DNA from: Cocos nucifera
Lineage: Eukaryota > Streptophyta > Magnoliopsida > Arecales > Arecaceae
Assembly: GCA_006176705.1 (NCBI GenBank)
Contig: QRFJ01000056.1
Location: 2,914,679 to 2,978,678 of the forward strand
Reading direction: 5' to 3'
Length of the DNA stretch: 64,000 nt
The translations under genes and the position numbers were made by a program. Below are positions 1-11,819 of this stretch, one piece after another; position 1 is the stretch's first letter, and each line of letters opens with the position of its first letter. A model generated the notes under the pieces. That model ran no database searches and had not been told where the DNA came from. It worked only from the letters and a program-made list of their open reading frames with translations.

Positions 1-46
1 CCAAGAAACAATAATGTTAAAATGAAGAAGTTTTATTATGAAAAAA

Positions 47-1340
47 TTACTGATAGTACATTCTTAGATTTTCTGAGTTCCAAGATTGTAGGAGCATTGT
101 TCCTCTGAGCTCTTTCAGACGATAAGTTTTGGACTGGATGATCTCTACTACTTCATACGGGCCTTTCTAATTTGGGGCAAGCTTCTCCTAACTTTGAGAC
201 TGGAAGATGACAGCTCACCGAAGCACTAAGTCCTACACTTTGAATGTTTAACTTCTGACTCTGGAGTTATAATATCGGGCTATCCTTCGTCTGTAGGCCG
301 CCATCCAAACCTGGGCTTCTTCTCTTTTTTCTTCCAGTAGATCGAGGTTGGCTCTGAGGTTCTATGGATTATACTGCTCATTGAAGGCCATGACCCATGC
401 TGATGGGAGTTTAAGCTCGATTGGTATGATTGCCTCCGTTCCAAAGGTCAAGATGAATGGTGTTTCCTCAGTCGGCAGTCTTTGAGTAGTTCGGTAAGCC
501 CAGAGGATGTGGTAGAGTTCGTCCATCCAAGCTCTCTTTGCTCTATCGAGCCTCGTCTTGATGTCTTGCTGTAGAGTCCGATTGATCACTTCAGCTTCTC
601 CATTTGCCTGTGAGTGAGCTACCGATATGAAGTGGTGGGAGATGTTTAGGTCTTCGCAGAACTCAGCAAATCTCATCCCAGCGAACTGTCATCCATTATC
701 TATTATGAGAGTTTGGGATAAATCGAACCGACAGACTATTAACTTTCAAAAGAAGTCCTGTACCTTGACCTCGATAATTTTTGCTAGTGGTTCGGCTTCG
801 ACCCATTTGGTGAAGTAGTTGATCACGATCAAGAAAAACTTTCGCTGTTCGGATGCCGTTGAAAAAGGGCCAACTATATCCATTCTCCACTGTGCAAATG
901 GCCAAGATGCATTTAGCGGAGTAAGCTTGGAGGCCAACTGTCTTTGTATGTTTGCATTTTTTTGATAGCGGTCATATTTCTTGACATACTCCATAGAATC
1001 ATGGTACAAGATTGGCCAATAGTACCCTTATCGAAGTAGTTTTTGTGATAGGGACCTGGCTCCTACATGACTTTCATAAATTTTTTCGTGCACTTCTCAT
1101 AATGCGAAGTCGGTCTCTGAAGGTCGGAAACATCTCAGCAGCAGTAGCGAATACGACCTCTTATACAACCTGCCCTCATACAAAACATATCAGAAGGCTT
1201 GATTTTCGAGTTTTCGAGTTTCTTTCGGATCACGAGGAAGAACTCCCTCCTCGAGGTAGGCAACCAATGGGTCAACCCAGCTCGGCTCAGGTTCCGTTTG
1301 CATAACGACCTATGATTCCTCTAAGCTTGGGCATTTCAGA
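47..1340 (-). pseudogene. Element A integrase (degenerate)
   Basis: This is the Ty3/gypsy integrase, which joins element cDNA to host DNA. On the minus strand the core shows the first catalytic Asp (RMDIVGPF near 890), the second in LIIDNG (near 700) and the Glu in ANGEAEVINRTL (near 590), so all three DDE positions are visible. The upstream zinc-binding part is decayed: a segment like QKNANIQRQ is recognisable, but an expected Cys is Tyr. The C-terminal GPYEVVEI and LRMYYQ segments end at the stop at 47-49. Several in-frame stops and at least one frame change (around 690-750) divide it. It is the 3'-most pol domain of A, as expected for gypsy order. Confidence 0.85.
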
Positions 1341-1531
1341 GTCTCAAAAAATACTTCTTTGGACAGTTCGACTGGGGCTGATGCGGTCAATTTAGAGAGG
1401 AGGTCGGCTCTTATATTTTCTGCCCTCAGAATCTATCGAATGCCAAAACTGTCGAAGGCCGAAGTCAAATCCTTTACTTTCTCCAGGTATTTCATCATAC
1501 TCTCCTCTCGCACTTCGTAGTTGTCACTAAA

Positions 1532-2140
1532 TTAGCTAACCATCAATTGAAAATCACTGTAGACTTGGAGCCGATCTACTTTTACTTCTCTTGCTATTTT
1601 TAATCCGACAATCAGTGCTTCATACTTGGCCCCATTATTAGTCGTAGGGAATTCAAAGCGTAGTGCATACTCGACGATGACTCCCTCGAGGCTGACTAAG
1701 GCTAACCCCACATCTGCTCCAGTGGAGTTGGATGAACCATCTACGTACAGAATCCAAAAGCCTTCGACAAGATTGGTACTCTCCTCGGGGAGGCTTGATT
1801 GTGACAGCAGAGCGTCGATCTCATTCTGTTCAAGCTCGGCTTCAGCTGGAATGGTACATTCTACTATAAAATCTATCAATATCTGAACTTTGATCGATGG
1901 CCGGGGTCGATAGTTGATGTCAAATTTCGTAAGCTCGATTGCCCATTTTACAATTCTTTTGGAAGCATCCATTCGATGAAGGACTGCTTTTATTGATTGG
2001 TCTATTAGGATCGTTATGATGTGCCCCTGAAAGTAAGGTTGGAGTCTTTTGGCAGCAATTAGAAGAGAGTAAGTCAATTTTTCTAGCTTAGAGTATCTGA
2101 TCTCTGCATCCCTCAGGACCTGGCTTACATAGTAGATCGG
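1532..2140 (-). pseudogene. Element A RNase H region with additional RNase H-like domain
   Basis: The minus frame 2077-1532 begins in the end of the gypsy RNase H and tether (WAIELTKFDINYRPR). It then runs into a second RNase H-like fold: ILYVDGSSN (first Asp), TNNGAKYEALIVGL (Glu) and QVYSDFQLMV (Asp). A second RNase H of this kind between RT/RH and integrase is typical of the Tat lineage and is the main reason for that assignment. It hydrolyses the RNA strand of RNA:DNA hybrids. Downstream the frame is lost before the integrase. Confidence 0.8.
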
Positions 2141-2143
2141 TCA

Positions 2144-3160
2144 CTACATCTTTGCTTCTTCCTTGACCAGGACTGTTGCCAAGGCCACCGAAGAGACTGC
2201 TAGGTATAGGAACAATTCTTCTTTGAGTTTGAGCTTTGCCAGTAGTGGGGGTGAGCCGATGTAGTTTTTAAGCTCTTCAAACACCCGTTGGTACTTCGCC
2301 GTCCAGCAGAAGTTCTTTGGTTGCCTGAGAACTCGAAAGAAGGGCATGCATCGCTCGATCGATCTCGAGATGAAGCAATTTAAGGATGCCATTTTTCTAA
2401 TCAGGCACTGAACTTCTTTGATTGTTTTTGGAGCAGTCATCTTCTGAATGGCTCGAATTTTCTTTGGAATTGCTTCAATCCTGCGTCTTGACACCATAAA
2501 TCCTAAAAACTTCCTAGAGGTCACACCAAAGGTGCACTTGGTCGGGTTCAGTTTCCTCTTGTACTTTTTGAGTGCGCTGAAGGTCTCTTCAACGTCGGCG
2601 AGGTGGTCTATAGAAGCTCGATTTTGACGAGCATGTCATCCACGTACACCTCCATGTTGTGGTCGATCTGCTCCTTGAAGATCTTGTTGATCAGGCGCTG
2701 GTACGTTGCCCCTGCATTTTTGAGTCCAAAGGGCATAACCCTGTAACAATAAAGACCACGATCAGTAACAAAAGTAGTTTTTTTTTCATCCTCCAGCACC
2801 ATCCGTATCTGGTTATAACCGGAGAAGGCATCCATGAAGGTGAGAAGCTCGTGGCCCAAGTTTGCATCTACCAGTTGATCAATCCTGGATAGAGGGTAGC
2901 TATATTTTGGGCAGGCCTTGTTCAGTTTTTTGAAGCTATACACATCCTTCACTTGTTGTTTATCTTTTTGATGAGGACCACATTTGAGACCCAGGTCAGA
3001 TAGTTAACTTTCTAGATGAATCCAGCTTTGAGGAGCTTGCCTACTTCTTCGATGATTGCTTTTTGCCTCTCTGGGGCGTGGTTGCGCATCTTCTCTTTTA
3101 TCGGTCGATGCTTTGGATCAACAGCCAGTCGATGTTCTATGACCTCGGCATCAATTCCTG
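2144..3160 (-). pseudogene. Element A reverse transcriptase (degenerate)
   Basis: The minus strand shows the RT core in order: a FKKLNKACPK segment, FMDAFSGYNQI (first catalytic Asp), VTDRGLYCYRVMPFGLKNA, and the YVDDM active-site box, which is intact at about 2640. The thumb/connection segment (FLGFMVSRRRIEAIPKKI) follows in a different frame at 2524-2144, so there is a frameshift near 2530-2610. It copies element RNA into cDNA. Other stops lie upstream, so the protein cannot be made as one chain even though the catalytic box survives. Confidence 0.85.
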
Positions 3161-3176
3161 GCATATCCATTAGGAC

Positions 3177-3890
3177 TTAGGCGAAGATGTCCGCATTCTT
3201 CCTGAGGAAGGCGACGAGTTGCTCTCGAACCTCATCGCCCAAGTTGGAGCCGATCTGCACTGCATTCTCCACATTCCCATCGTTTAAGGGAACAGATACG
3301 AAGCCCTCCATAAGCTTACCCCGCTCCTCGGTGAGGTCATCATGGGCATCTAGCCCATCAACAAGATAAGGATCGGACTGTTCTTCCTTATGCAGGGCGA
3401 TTGAGTAGCAGTGCCTTGCCAGAGCTTGATCTCCCCTGACCTTTCTGATTTCATGACTTATCGAAAATTTCATTTTTAAATAATAAGTTGATACCACTAT
3501 CCGAAGTGCATTTAGACCAGGTCAATCGAGAATAGCATTATAGACGGATGGAGCCTTTACAACTAAAAAATTGACTTATGCCTTAGCCAGCTTCGGATGT
3601 TGCCCTGCAGTCATAGCCAAGGTCATTATGCCCTTAACTGGTATGACATCGCCGATAAAGCCTACCAATGGAGAGTTCATCGATCCCAGGTAGTTATTGA
3701 GTAAGGACATTTTCGAAAAAGCATCATAAAATAAAACATCAGTCAAGTTTCCATTATCTACCAAAATATGGTGTACATTATAGTCAGCAATATTTAAAGA
3801 GATTACAATCGCATCATTGTGTGGAAACTGGACCCCCTGATCATCTACCTCAGTGAAGGCTATGGATTCTTCAGTCCTCCATCTCTTCAT
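3177..3890 (-). pseudogene. Element A protease and PR-RT linker
   Basis: The minus frame 3890-3576 carries a retropepsin-like segment: HNDAIVISLNIADYNVHHI, then LVDNG at the active-site position and VLFYDAFSKM. The Asp is present, but the usual Ser-Ser-Ala after the Gly is altered (NLT), so activity is doubtful. The next frame, 3497-3177, is the poorly conserved linker to RT, including a segment ending in FLRKNADIFA that is typical just before gypsy RT. The same arrangement occurs in elements C (22400-23150) and E (40860-41681). Confidence 0.75.
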
Positions 3891-4570
3891 TGATCCCTCG
3901 AATCTGCTGGTCTCTCCTCATCGAAGTCCCCTTGAGATTGTATTGATGATGCCGAGAGATGGTCGATCTTCTTGTTGATCCTCCTTCCTTGGTGGCTCAG
4001 GCTGCGGCAATGCCCTCGGCTGATCTTTCCATCTTTCAAGCCATCACCGTAGGAATCGACCAAGTTTGCCTCATCTGATGAGCTCCTCGATCTCATCTTG
4101 GAGTTGGATACATGTCTTAATATCATGATCATGGTTACGATGATAAAGGTAGAACTTGTTAGGATTGCGCTTGCTGGAATAAGAACGCATCCTTTTCGAT
4201 CTCCGTAATTACTTTCTGACTTTCATCAGTACTTGAGTTTTTGGAGCATTGAGAGAGGCATAGTTGTAAAATCTTCATTGGAGAGAACCCTGCCGTACCC
4301 TTCTATCGAAACTTCCTTACCTTTGACCCGAGAAGGAGTTCGGACTTGCATGTGCTCAGAGGAAGTTCGGGAGCATGATCGAGCTTCACTCAACTTTTCT
4401 TCCTCAGTGGGCCTGTCCAGCTCGCTGATTCGCTACTCATCAAAGACTTCATCATCCTTAGCCTTGAAGGCCTCTTCAGCTCGGGCATAACCTTCAACTC
4501 GAGCTAGCATATAGGCGAAGTCCCTAGGGTACTTCTTTTTCAGGAAGAATAGCAAATCATTCTTCTGAAG
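3891..4570 (-). pseudogene. Element A gag, 3' portion (zinc knuckle)
   Basis: On the minus strand this is the nucleocapsid end of gag. A knuckle-like YHRNHDHDIKTC lies at about 4100-4140, followed by charged Arg/Glu/Ser-rich sequence running into protease. Upstream (about 4500-4570) is the capsid segment whose continuation is found at 15798, on the far side of element B. The equivalent knuckles in E (near 41860) and C (near 23330) have the same HxxHxH spacing. Stops are present. Confidence 0.75.
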
Positions 4571-4575
4571 GCCAC
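4571..4575. repeat. Target-site duplication of element B, left copy (GCCAC)
   Basis: These are the five bases just before the TG of B's 5' LTR. The right copy, 15793-15797, is GCCGT. The first three bases match. The two differences are G-to-A and C-to-T transitions, as expected if an original GCCGC decayed by cytosine deamination. Removing B and one copy restores an uninterrupted gag reading frame across the junction, which supports the call. Confidence 0.7.
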
Positions 4576-6276
4576 TGATAAGCACCATAAATTCATCAAT
4601 AAAAGTATTAATTTATTAATTAATTTATATTAATTTTTAAAGAATTAATGATCAATTTATATATAATTTTTAAGAAATTAATATTTTTATTAATTAAAAA
4701 TTAATTAAAAAATAATAAAAATTAAAAAATAAAATTTTATAATCAATGAAAAGAGCTTATTTTTCTAATCATAATAAAATAAATTTCACACAAAATGGAG
4801 CTAAAATAAAAAAATATAAATTTTTAAAAAAATAAAATAAATAAAAATTAAACGAAAATAACATATGGCTCAGCCGGCTCAAGCCGCCGTGCCATATCAG
4901 TCGGTACGTCCAAACGTGTCGAGCCAAGCCGACAAGCCAGTGAGCTAAGCCAGTCATGCAAGCCGACTCAGCCACAGAAGCCGTCGGTCGGTCCACGATC
5001 CAGGCATGGATCGCCAGCTCAACAGGAACCGGCAAATTAAGACGCGACATGTGGTGGACCTAAACCCTTAAAGGGTTCATAGAAAATCTATCGTGGCTCA
5101 TTGGGCATTTTGGTCTTTTCACTTAGCAACAAGAGCGCTGATTGGCTATGGTGTATAGTGCAGCCGATCCATGCAGTCCATGGGAACAGTAATTGAGTGA
5201 TCAGACGGCTGTGGTAACTTACGGTCAAGATCAAACGACTGTGGTTATTTTCGAATTTGATTCAGCTTCAGACTTCATGAGGATCGCCATCCAACGATAG
5301 CACATGATCCAGAGAATGATCCAATGATCCAGAATGCTCCCGATGGTGATCAAGACTCCCAACGTGCGATCAATGGCCAGATTTCCTCCATCAACATGCG
5401 ATCAACGGCCAGAATTTAATCCAATCTGATCTGGATCGATGTGCATCCGATTTTGATGATTTTTGGTCCGTTGGATTCCTATTGAATGGCTAGATTTCAT
5501 CAGACTTATCAGATTCATATCAGAGCTATTTTAATCCAAATTTTACTTAGATTTTTTTATATTTTGATGATTAAAAAGACTCTTAGTCCCATATTGCCTC
5601 TAGAAAAAATCTCCAACCCTCCTAGCTCTATAAAAAGGACCCTAAGCCTCCAGAAATCAATAGATTTGGTAAGAGAGAAGCCAAGGTACAGGGTGGAAGC
5701 CAAGCTCAGGGTTAAAAGTTGCTTCAAAGCTACAATGCTGAGAAGAAGAGCCAGTCTTCTACGCCATCTCTATGCCTACACTGATCTGCGATCTTCTTCT
5801 AGTTTTTTTTTTCTTTCTTTTTCTTTAATTTCTTATATTTAAATTCTGCATTTGAGTTTTATTTCTTTTCTTTAATTTCTTATATTTAAATTCTGCATCT
5901 GAGTTTTAATTTTAATAAAGAAAGCTTTATTGTTCTTTTCAATTCTAGCTCTTTAAATTAATTATTCTTTATTGCTCTTTAATTTTATTGCAAGTAGCCG
6001 CTAAGATCTAAATAGTGGATCTTAGTATCAAATTTATTTTTGCATAATTTAAATTTTATTTTTATTTTTAAATCTATTTTTCAACTTTAATTTTTAATAA
6101 TTTTTTAAAAAAAAAATAGAAAAAAGAATCAAAGATTTTAGAATTAAATCATTGCCTCTCTATGGATTTGATCTGACTCACTACCCTCTTTATAATTTTT
6201 AATTAATTTAAAAAGTAAAACATCGAATTTAAACTGATAAACACAGTGTCTTAATGACAACATCACATTCCTATCA
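4576..6276 (+). repeat. Element B 5' LTR
   Basis: This 1701-bp LTR pairs with 14086-15792. The first 250 bp are an AT-rich run of TTAATTAATT-like words. A middle part (about 4860-5560) has GCCGGCTCA/AGCCGAC words, and a pyrimidine-rich part near 5800 follows. A TATAAAAAGG box at about 5628-5637 is a good promoter TATA. The two LTRs differ mainly by transitions and small indels. Confidence 0.93.
5628..5637 (+). promoter_or_regulatory. TATA box of element B LTR
   Basis: The sequence tataaaaagg occurs here and at the equivalent place of the 3' LTR (about 15137). It sits about 640 bp before the LTR end, a plausible U3/R boundary position. No other LTR site fits as well. Confidence 0.55.
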
Positions 6277-6280
6277 AGTT

Positions 6281-6300
6281 TTTTGCATCGTTGCTAGAGA
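6281..6300 (+). other. Element B primer-binding site (decayed)
   Basis: Just after the LTR end, the sequence ttttgcatcgttgctagaga aligns with the usual Athila primer site (TTTTGGCGCCGTTGCCGGGG). The differences are nearly all G-to-A or C-to-T changes at CpG or methylatable cytosines. The match to a tRNA-Asp primer in this lineage is known from the family. Confidence 0.7.
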
Positions 6301-7380
6301 GGCATAAAAATTAAAATTTTTTCATTTCTTTGATTTTTTTTATTGCCTACTAATTATTTTTCTTATTTATTTTGCAAAAAAAAGAGAAAAAAATAAAGAA
6401 GATTAGGGCATGAACAAAACTCTCAATCCTATTTGGTGAGATCATTCCTAAATCCTAAATCTCTTTTCTTATTTTTAATATTTACTTTATTTTTAAATTA
6501 ATTAAAAATTATCTACTTAAATTTGATTAAAAATCTCATCATAAGATTAGAAACTCTAATTATTTAGAGCATCCATCATATTAGTTTTATTTTTATTTTT
6601 ATTTTATTTTTTTGGTGATTGCTGGAGGTAAGGTAAGCCTTTCAGAACTCAATTAGTTGCATGCATCTAATTTAAATTACATAGAACTCTTTGATTGGAT
6701 TTTTTTTTTTGCATATTCATATTAAACCAAATTAAGGGCACAACCCATTAAACAAGATAAGATAAGAATTTGATCATCCTTCCTTAGCCCACAAAAAATC
6801 AACCAGCATCCTGCATTAATCCAAACCTTAACTTTTAAAATCAATTAGACATCAACCCTTAAGGATATTTGAGCTCAATAGGACAAGAAATCCTAAGAGT
6901 TGAACTAAGTTAGGGATAATCAATTTGACTGGTGTCTAGAAAAGTGGTTCAAGAATGATTGGGCCCAAAGAAAGGTGGTTACTTAATTGGTTCCGTTCGC
7001 TTACCTGGCCAAGCATAATTGGTGTCTAAGGCAAGCAACGGGGGGATTCCCACCGATCTTACACTTACCTGTCTAGTTGATTGGCTGATCATCTATTTGG
7101 AGGGCTCGAAGGTGATCTTGGTGTTAGGAGCTATCTAGACCTAAGACAACCCTTAGTTAGGATTGATTGCCTAACTTGTTTGCTAAATAACATCAAACAT
7201 AAACCACAAATTAACTCTTCTCTCTATCATCTCTAGATTTAAGACTCATTAGGATCTTTCTTTAGAACCCTCTTCTTTCTTTCTCTCATCTTTTCTTAAA
7301 AATTAATAATAATAAAATAAAAATAAATAAAAATAATATATATATATATATCTTAAACCATATATCTGGTTGCACTAGTA
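6301..7380 (+). other. Element B untranslated leader
   Basis: This is an AT-rich leader of about 1.1 kb between primer site and gag, with no long frame. Its second half (about 6650-7290) is clearly similar to the reverse complement of 18747-19330, which identifies that fragment as the leader of the related element D. A (TA)n stretch lies at 7338-7351. Confidence 0.75.
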
Positions 7381-7381
7381 C

Positions 7382-9232
7382 ATGCACGGTAGAAGATCGC
7401 TTTTATTTGACCTAGTTAAACCAAATTTTGAAATTGAAAGACTAATTCATATAAGACTAGATAATCAAATAGCTGAAAATCGTGAAGAACCACCTAGACA
7501 GATGAAGAAATACTTTATTCCTTCCACCTATAACCCATCGACTTACATCTACTTACCTGATATCCCTACTAGCCACTATGAGATCAAGTCGACCATAATC
7601 CAGATGCTCCCATCTTTTTATGGAAACACCAATGAAGATCCTTACAAACATCTAGATGAATTCTTAGAAATCTGCTCTACGATAAAAATTCAGAATTTTT
7701 TTAATGATGCCCTTAGACTAACCTTGTTCCCTTTTTCATTAAAAAATAAAGCCAAGTACTGGCTTGGTACATTAGGAAGAATAATTCAGACATGGGCAGA
7801 GATGCAACATAAATTTCTTAAGAAATTTTATCCCATAGGATGAACCAGTACTATAAGATGAGCCATTACAGAATTTGCTCAACTTCTAGTGGAACAAATT
7901 CATGAATCATGGGAAAGACGTAAGGAACTTCTTAGAAAATGCGCACACCATGGTCTATCTAAGTGGCAAATTATACAAGCTTTCTATGAAGGTTTAGGAG
8001 ATCAATATAAGCAGATGGTTGATGCATCCTGTGGAGATGCATTCATGAGCAAAAGTGAGGATGGAGCTTATACCTTGTTTGAAACCTTAAGTAAAAACTC
8101 TATTAACCATGCTTCATTATCCTCTTATAAAAGATCAATTTTTCAAAAAAAATGGATAGAAATTTATGAGATCAAAACTCCAGAACTTAATTCTAAGACA
8201 GACTTGAACATAATAGCACAAAAATTAGATAAAGTCAATCTTATTGCCCAAAAATTAGATCAATTCCTAAATCTAGATCAACAATCTCCTGCATAATACA
8301 CACCAGCTTTTAATTATCAGGAGATTGGCTCTATTTGTGCTAGTTCAACACATCATGTAAGCGAATGTCCCATGGCTGCACAATTACCATCTTTTATCCA
8401 AGAACAAGTTCAAACAGCTCAAGATTACTCCAAACCACTTAATGACCCATATTCAAATTTATATAATCCTGGTTGAAGAAACCATCCTAATTTCTTTTGA
8501 AAACCACAACAGACTCAGGCTCAGACCCAAATCCCACCAGTCCAAAATTATCAAAATAGGCCCCAGTACCAGAACTATGCCTATAATAAGAGACAACCTA
8601 GTCAATCTTCTCAACCACTGTATTATAATCAGCCCTCATACCCACCTCCTCATCAACAGACCAATCTAGCCGACGATAAATTCAATCATCTTCAACAATT
8701 AATTCTAAGCCAACAATAATCAATTCTGATCCAACAACAATCAATTGCCAGGCTAGAAGCCCAAATAGGACAATTAGCTGAGTCTAGCATGAGGAGAGAA
8801 CCAGATCAATTACCAAGCCAACCAATTGCAAATCCTAAAAATAATCCATCTAATATATATTAACCATCTGGATTTACTCATCCATCTAATATTCCACCTA
8901 AGAATCCCCAATTAGAAAATACTAAAGCAATATCTGAACTTAGAAGTGGTAGGATTCTTAAGGACCCATACCAAGATCAAGTGATAAGGGCTAATACTGA
9001 TGAAAAGTTTGAAGAAGAGGTTAGTACTGGAACTAATCATATAGAAGAATTTGAGCTTAGAACTGGTACTGATAAAATAGATAAAGAAAAGAAGAGAATA
9101 GATGATTTACTTAAGACCTATAAACCCAAAGCTCCGTTCTCTTCGGCCTTAGAAGCAGGCTCTTCTCGTAAAAAGCAAGAAGCAAGCAATAAGGAGCTAA
9201 TGGAACTATTTAAACAAGTTCATATTATTTGA
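7382..9232 (+). pseudogene. Element B gag (Athila type, broken)
   Basis: This is the capsid/nucleocapsid precursor. Frame 7382-7843 holds the conserved Athila capsid pattern: MLPSFYGNTNEDPYKHLDEF, FPFSLKNKAKYWL and MQHKFLKKFYP. A TGA at 7841-7843 ends the frame. The domain resumes at 7889-8296 (ESWERRKELLRKCAHHGL, YEGLGDQYKQMVDASCG). The C-terminal third (8442-9232) is Gln/Asn/Pro-rich and then charged, as in relatives, with several stops. The ATG at 7382 is the first in frame; the true start could be earlier in the leader. Confidence 0.85.
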
Positions 9233-9239
9233 TCCCTCC

Positions 9240-10060
9240 TCGATGTAATTCAACATGTCCCAGCCTATGCTAAATTTTTTAAAGAACTCTGCACCCAAAA
9301 GCGTGAGCCACGAACCATCAAAAGAGTTATGCTATCTGCGGATGTAAGTGCGGTCCTGTTAAATCTAATACCTTAAAAGATGAAAGATCCTAGTGCACCC
9401 TTAATTTCATGTGTTATAGGAGGCATAACCTTTAACCGAGCATTACTAGACTTAAGAGCTAGTGTGAACCTACTTCCAACCTCGGTTTATGAAAAATTTG
9501 GGATTGAAAAATTAAAACCCACATCAGCTATTTTGCAATTAGCTGATAGATCTATAAAAACACCACGTGGTTTGATTGAGGATGTTCTAGTTAGAGTAGA
9601 CAAATGTTATTTTTTAGTAGACTTCCTTATACTTGACATGAAACCATCCCAAGAGTTGAACCGGAATCCCATAATTTTAGGACGTCCATTCTTAGTGACT
9701 ACCAATGCCAATATCAACTGTAAGATAGGAGCTATGGACATTTCTTTTGGTAATCAAAAAGTAAGAATTAATATTTTTAATACCCCAAAGTACACTCAAG
9801 AGGAGGAAGATTACTTTGTAACCAATCAGGTAGAAGAAATAGTTGAATCTAATTCCTCCTTAAATTTATTGCAAGATGATAAACCCACTGAAGAAAGTCA
9901 AACCCATGAAGTGAATGCCCTGCTTAATTCACCTCAACTATCACATTCATTACCTTGGTCAGTGAAAGTTGAGCCCTTACTCGAGCGAAAAATTGAACCA
10001 TTACGTCCTTCAATTCAGGCCCCACCATAACTTGAACTAAAACCTTTACCTGAATCACTT
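9240..10060 (+). pseudogene. Element B aspartic protease (active site altered)
   Basis: A retropepsin-like domain processes the polyprotein. A lead-in typical of Athila (PAYAKFFKELCTQKR) is read at about 9260-9305. Then 9380-10030 is open: ISCVIGGITFNRALLDLRAS. The conserved D-L-G-A-S active site reads D-L-R-A-S, so the catalytic Gly is replaced by Arg (a GGA-to-AGA transition would do this). The C-terminal ILGRPFLVTTNANINC element is kept. The domain is otherwise intact for about 215 residues. Confidence 0.85.
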
Positions 10061-10069
10061 AAGTATGTA

Positions 10070-11176
10070 TTTTTAGGATCAAAGTAAACCCTATCGGTAA
10101 TAATTGCTTCCAACTTAACTACTGAATAGGAAAATCAATTGGTAAATATTTTGAAAATATATAAGGAGGCCATAGGTTGGATCGTCGCTGATTTAAAAGG
10201 AATTAGTCCATCAATATGCATGCACCATATCTATATAGAAGATAATGCCAAACCAACTTGAGAGATGCAAAGATGGCTTAACCCTAACATGCAAGAAGTA
10301 GTCAAGAAAGAGATAATTAAATGGTTAGATGTTGGAATTATTTATCCTATCTTTGACAGCCACTAGGTGAGTCCCACACAAATTATTCCAAAGAAATCTG
10401 GACTTACAGTTGTTCGCACTGAATATGAAAACTTAGTACCAACACGACTTTCTACTGGATGGCGTGTCTGTATAGATTATAGAAAACTCAATATAACCAT
10501 CCGAAAAGGTCACTTTTCCTTACCCTTTATCGATCACATTCTAGAAAGACTAGCAGGCCAACAATACTTTTGCTTTTTAGATGGATACTCAGGATACAAT
10601 TAGGTAACAATCTATCCAGGAGATCAAGAAAAGACCATCTTCACATGTCCCTATGGAACCTTTGCTTTTCGTAGAATGCCATTTGAATTATGTAATACAC
10701 CTATGACTTTTTAAAGGTGCATGATGTCAATATTTTCAGACATGATAGGAGATTTCTTAGAAATATTCATGAATGACTTTTCAGTCTTTGGAGAATCTTT
10801 TGAGAGTTGCCTCAATAATTTGAAAAAAATATTAAAATGATGTATTGAGGCTAATTTAGTATTAAGCTGGGAAAAGAGCCACTTCATGGTTCAAGAGGGG
10901 ATCGTTTTAGGACATATAGTATCTAAGAAAGGGATTGAGGTAGATAAAGCTAAAGTTGAACTAATTTCTAAACTTCCTCCTCCTACTTCTATCAAACAAA
11001 TTCGATCTTTTCTTGGTCATGTAGGATTCTATCGTCGCTTCATCAAAAAGTTCTCTAAAATTTTTCATCCTTTGTGTAATCTACTCGCTAAGGATGTTTC
11101 TTTTAACTTTGATAAAAATTATCTTAAAGCTTATAAAATTTTAAGAGAAGCTGTGACCAAAGCTCCAATCATATAA
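10070..11176 (+). pseudogene. Element B reverse transcriptase (active site altered)
   Basis: Motifs appear in order: WRVCIDYRKLN (10460), FCFLDGYSGYN (first Asp), then a stop where Gln is expected, FTCPYGTFAFRRMPF and IFMNDFSVFG at about 10770. The usual F-M-D-D box is F-M-N-D, a G-to-A change that removes one catalytic Asp. The connection segment GHIVSKKGIEVDKAKVELI to FLGHVGFYRRFI is in frame at 10886-11176. At least three stops (10601, 10711, 10838) break it. Confidence 0.88.
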
Positions 11177-11179
11177 CCT

Positions 11180-11700
11180 CCTAACTGGTTACTACCTTTT
11201 GAAATTATGTGTGACGCCTCAGACTTTGCCATAGGAGCTGTCCTGGGCCAAAGGGTAAACAAATATCCTGTAGTGATTATTATGCTAGTAGAACTCTGAA
11301 TGAAGCACAAATGAATTATACCATCACCGAAAAAGAGTTGCTAGCCATTGTGTTTGCCCTAAAAAAGTTTAGATCATATCTATTAGGATCAAAAATCATA
11401 ATTTACTCAGATCATTCAGCCTCGAGATACCTGCTCTCAAAGAAAGATGCTAAATCATGATTAATTAGATGGATCTTACTGCTACAAGAATTTGATATTG
11501 GAATTCGAGATAAGAAGGGATCTAAAAATATTATAGCAAACCATCTGTCTAGGATCCTAGTTAAAGATAGTGAACCTATATCAATCAGAGAATCTTTTCT
11601 AGATGAACAATTGTTAACAGTTTTACATACAAAGGCCCCTTGGTTTGCAGATATTGTCAATTATTTAGTCATAGGATAAATTGCTGATGGCTGGTCTAAA
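11180..11700 (+). pseudogene. Element B RNase H
   Basis: The gypsy RNase H domain follows RT directly. MCDASDFAIGAVLGQ (first Asp) is at 11207, a frameshift lies around 11255-11290, then TITEKELLAIVFALKKFRSY (Glu) and IIYSDHSASRYLL (Asp). The segment ends with the tether ILLLQEFDIGIRDKKGS. Stops lie at 11298 and 11458. Confidence 0.82.
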
Positions 11701-11819
11701 AATGAGAAGGATCGATTTTTTTCTCAAATTAAATATTATTTTTGGGAAGATCCTGAGCTTTTTAGAATTTATGCTGATCAAATTATCCATAGATGTATTT
11801 CTGAATCTGAACAATTGAG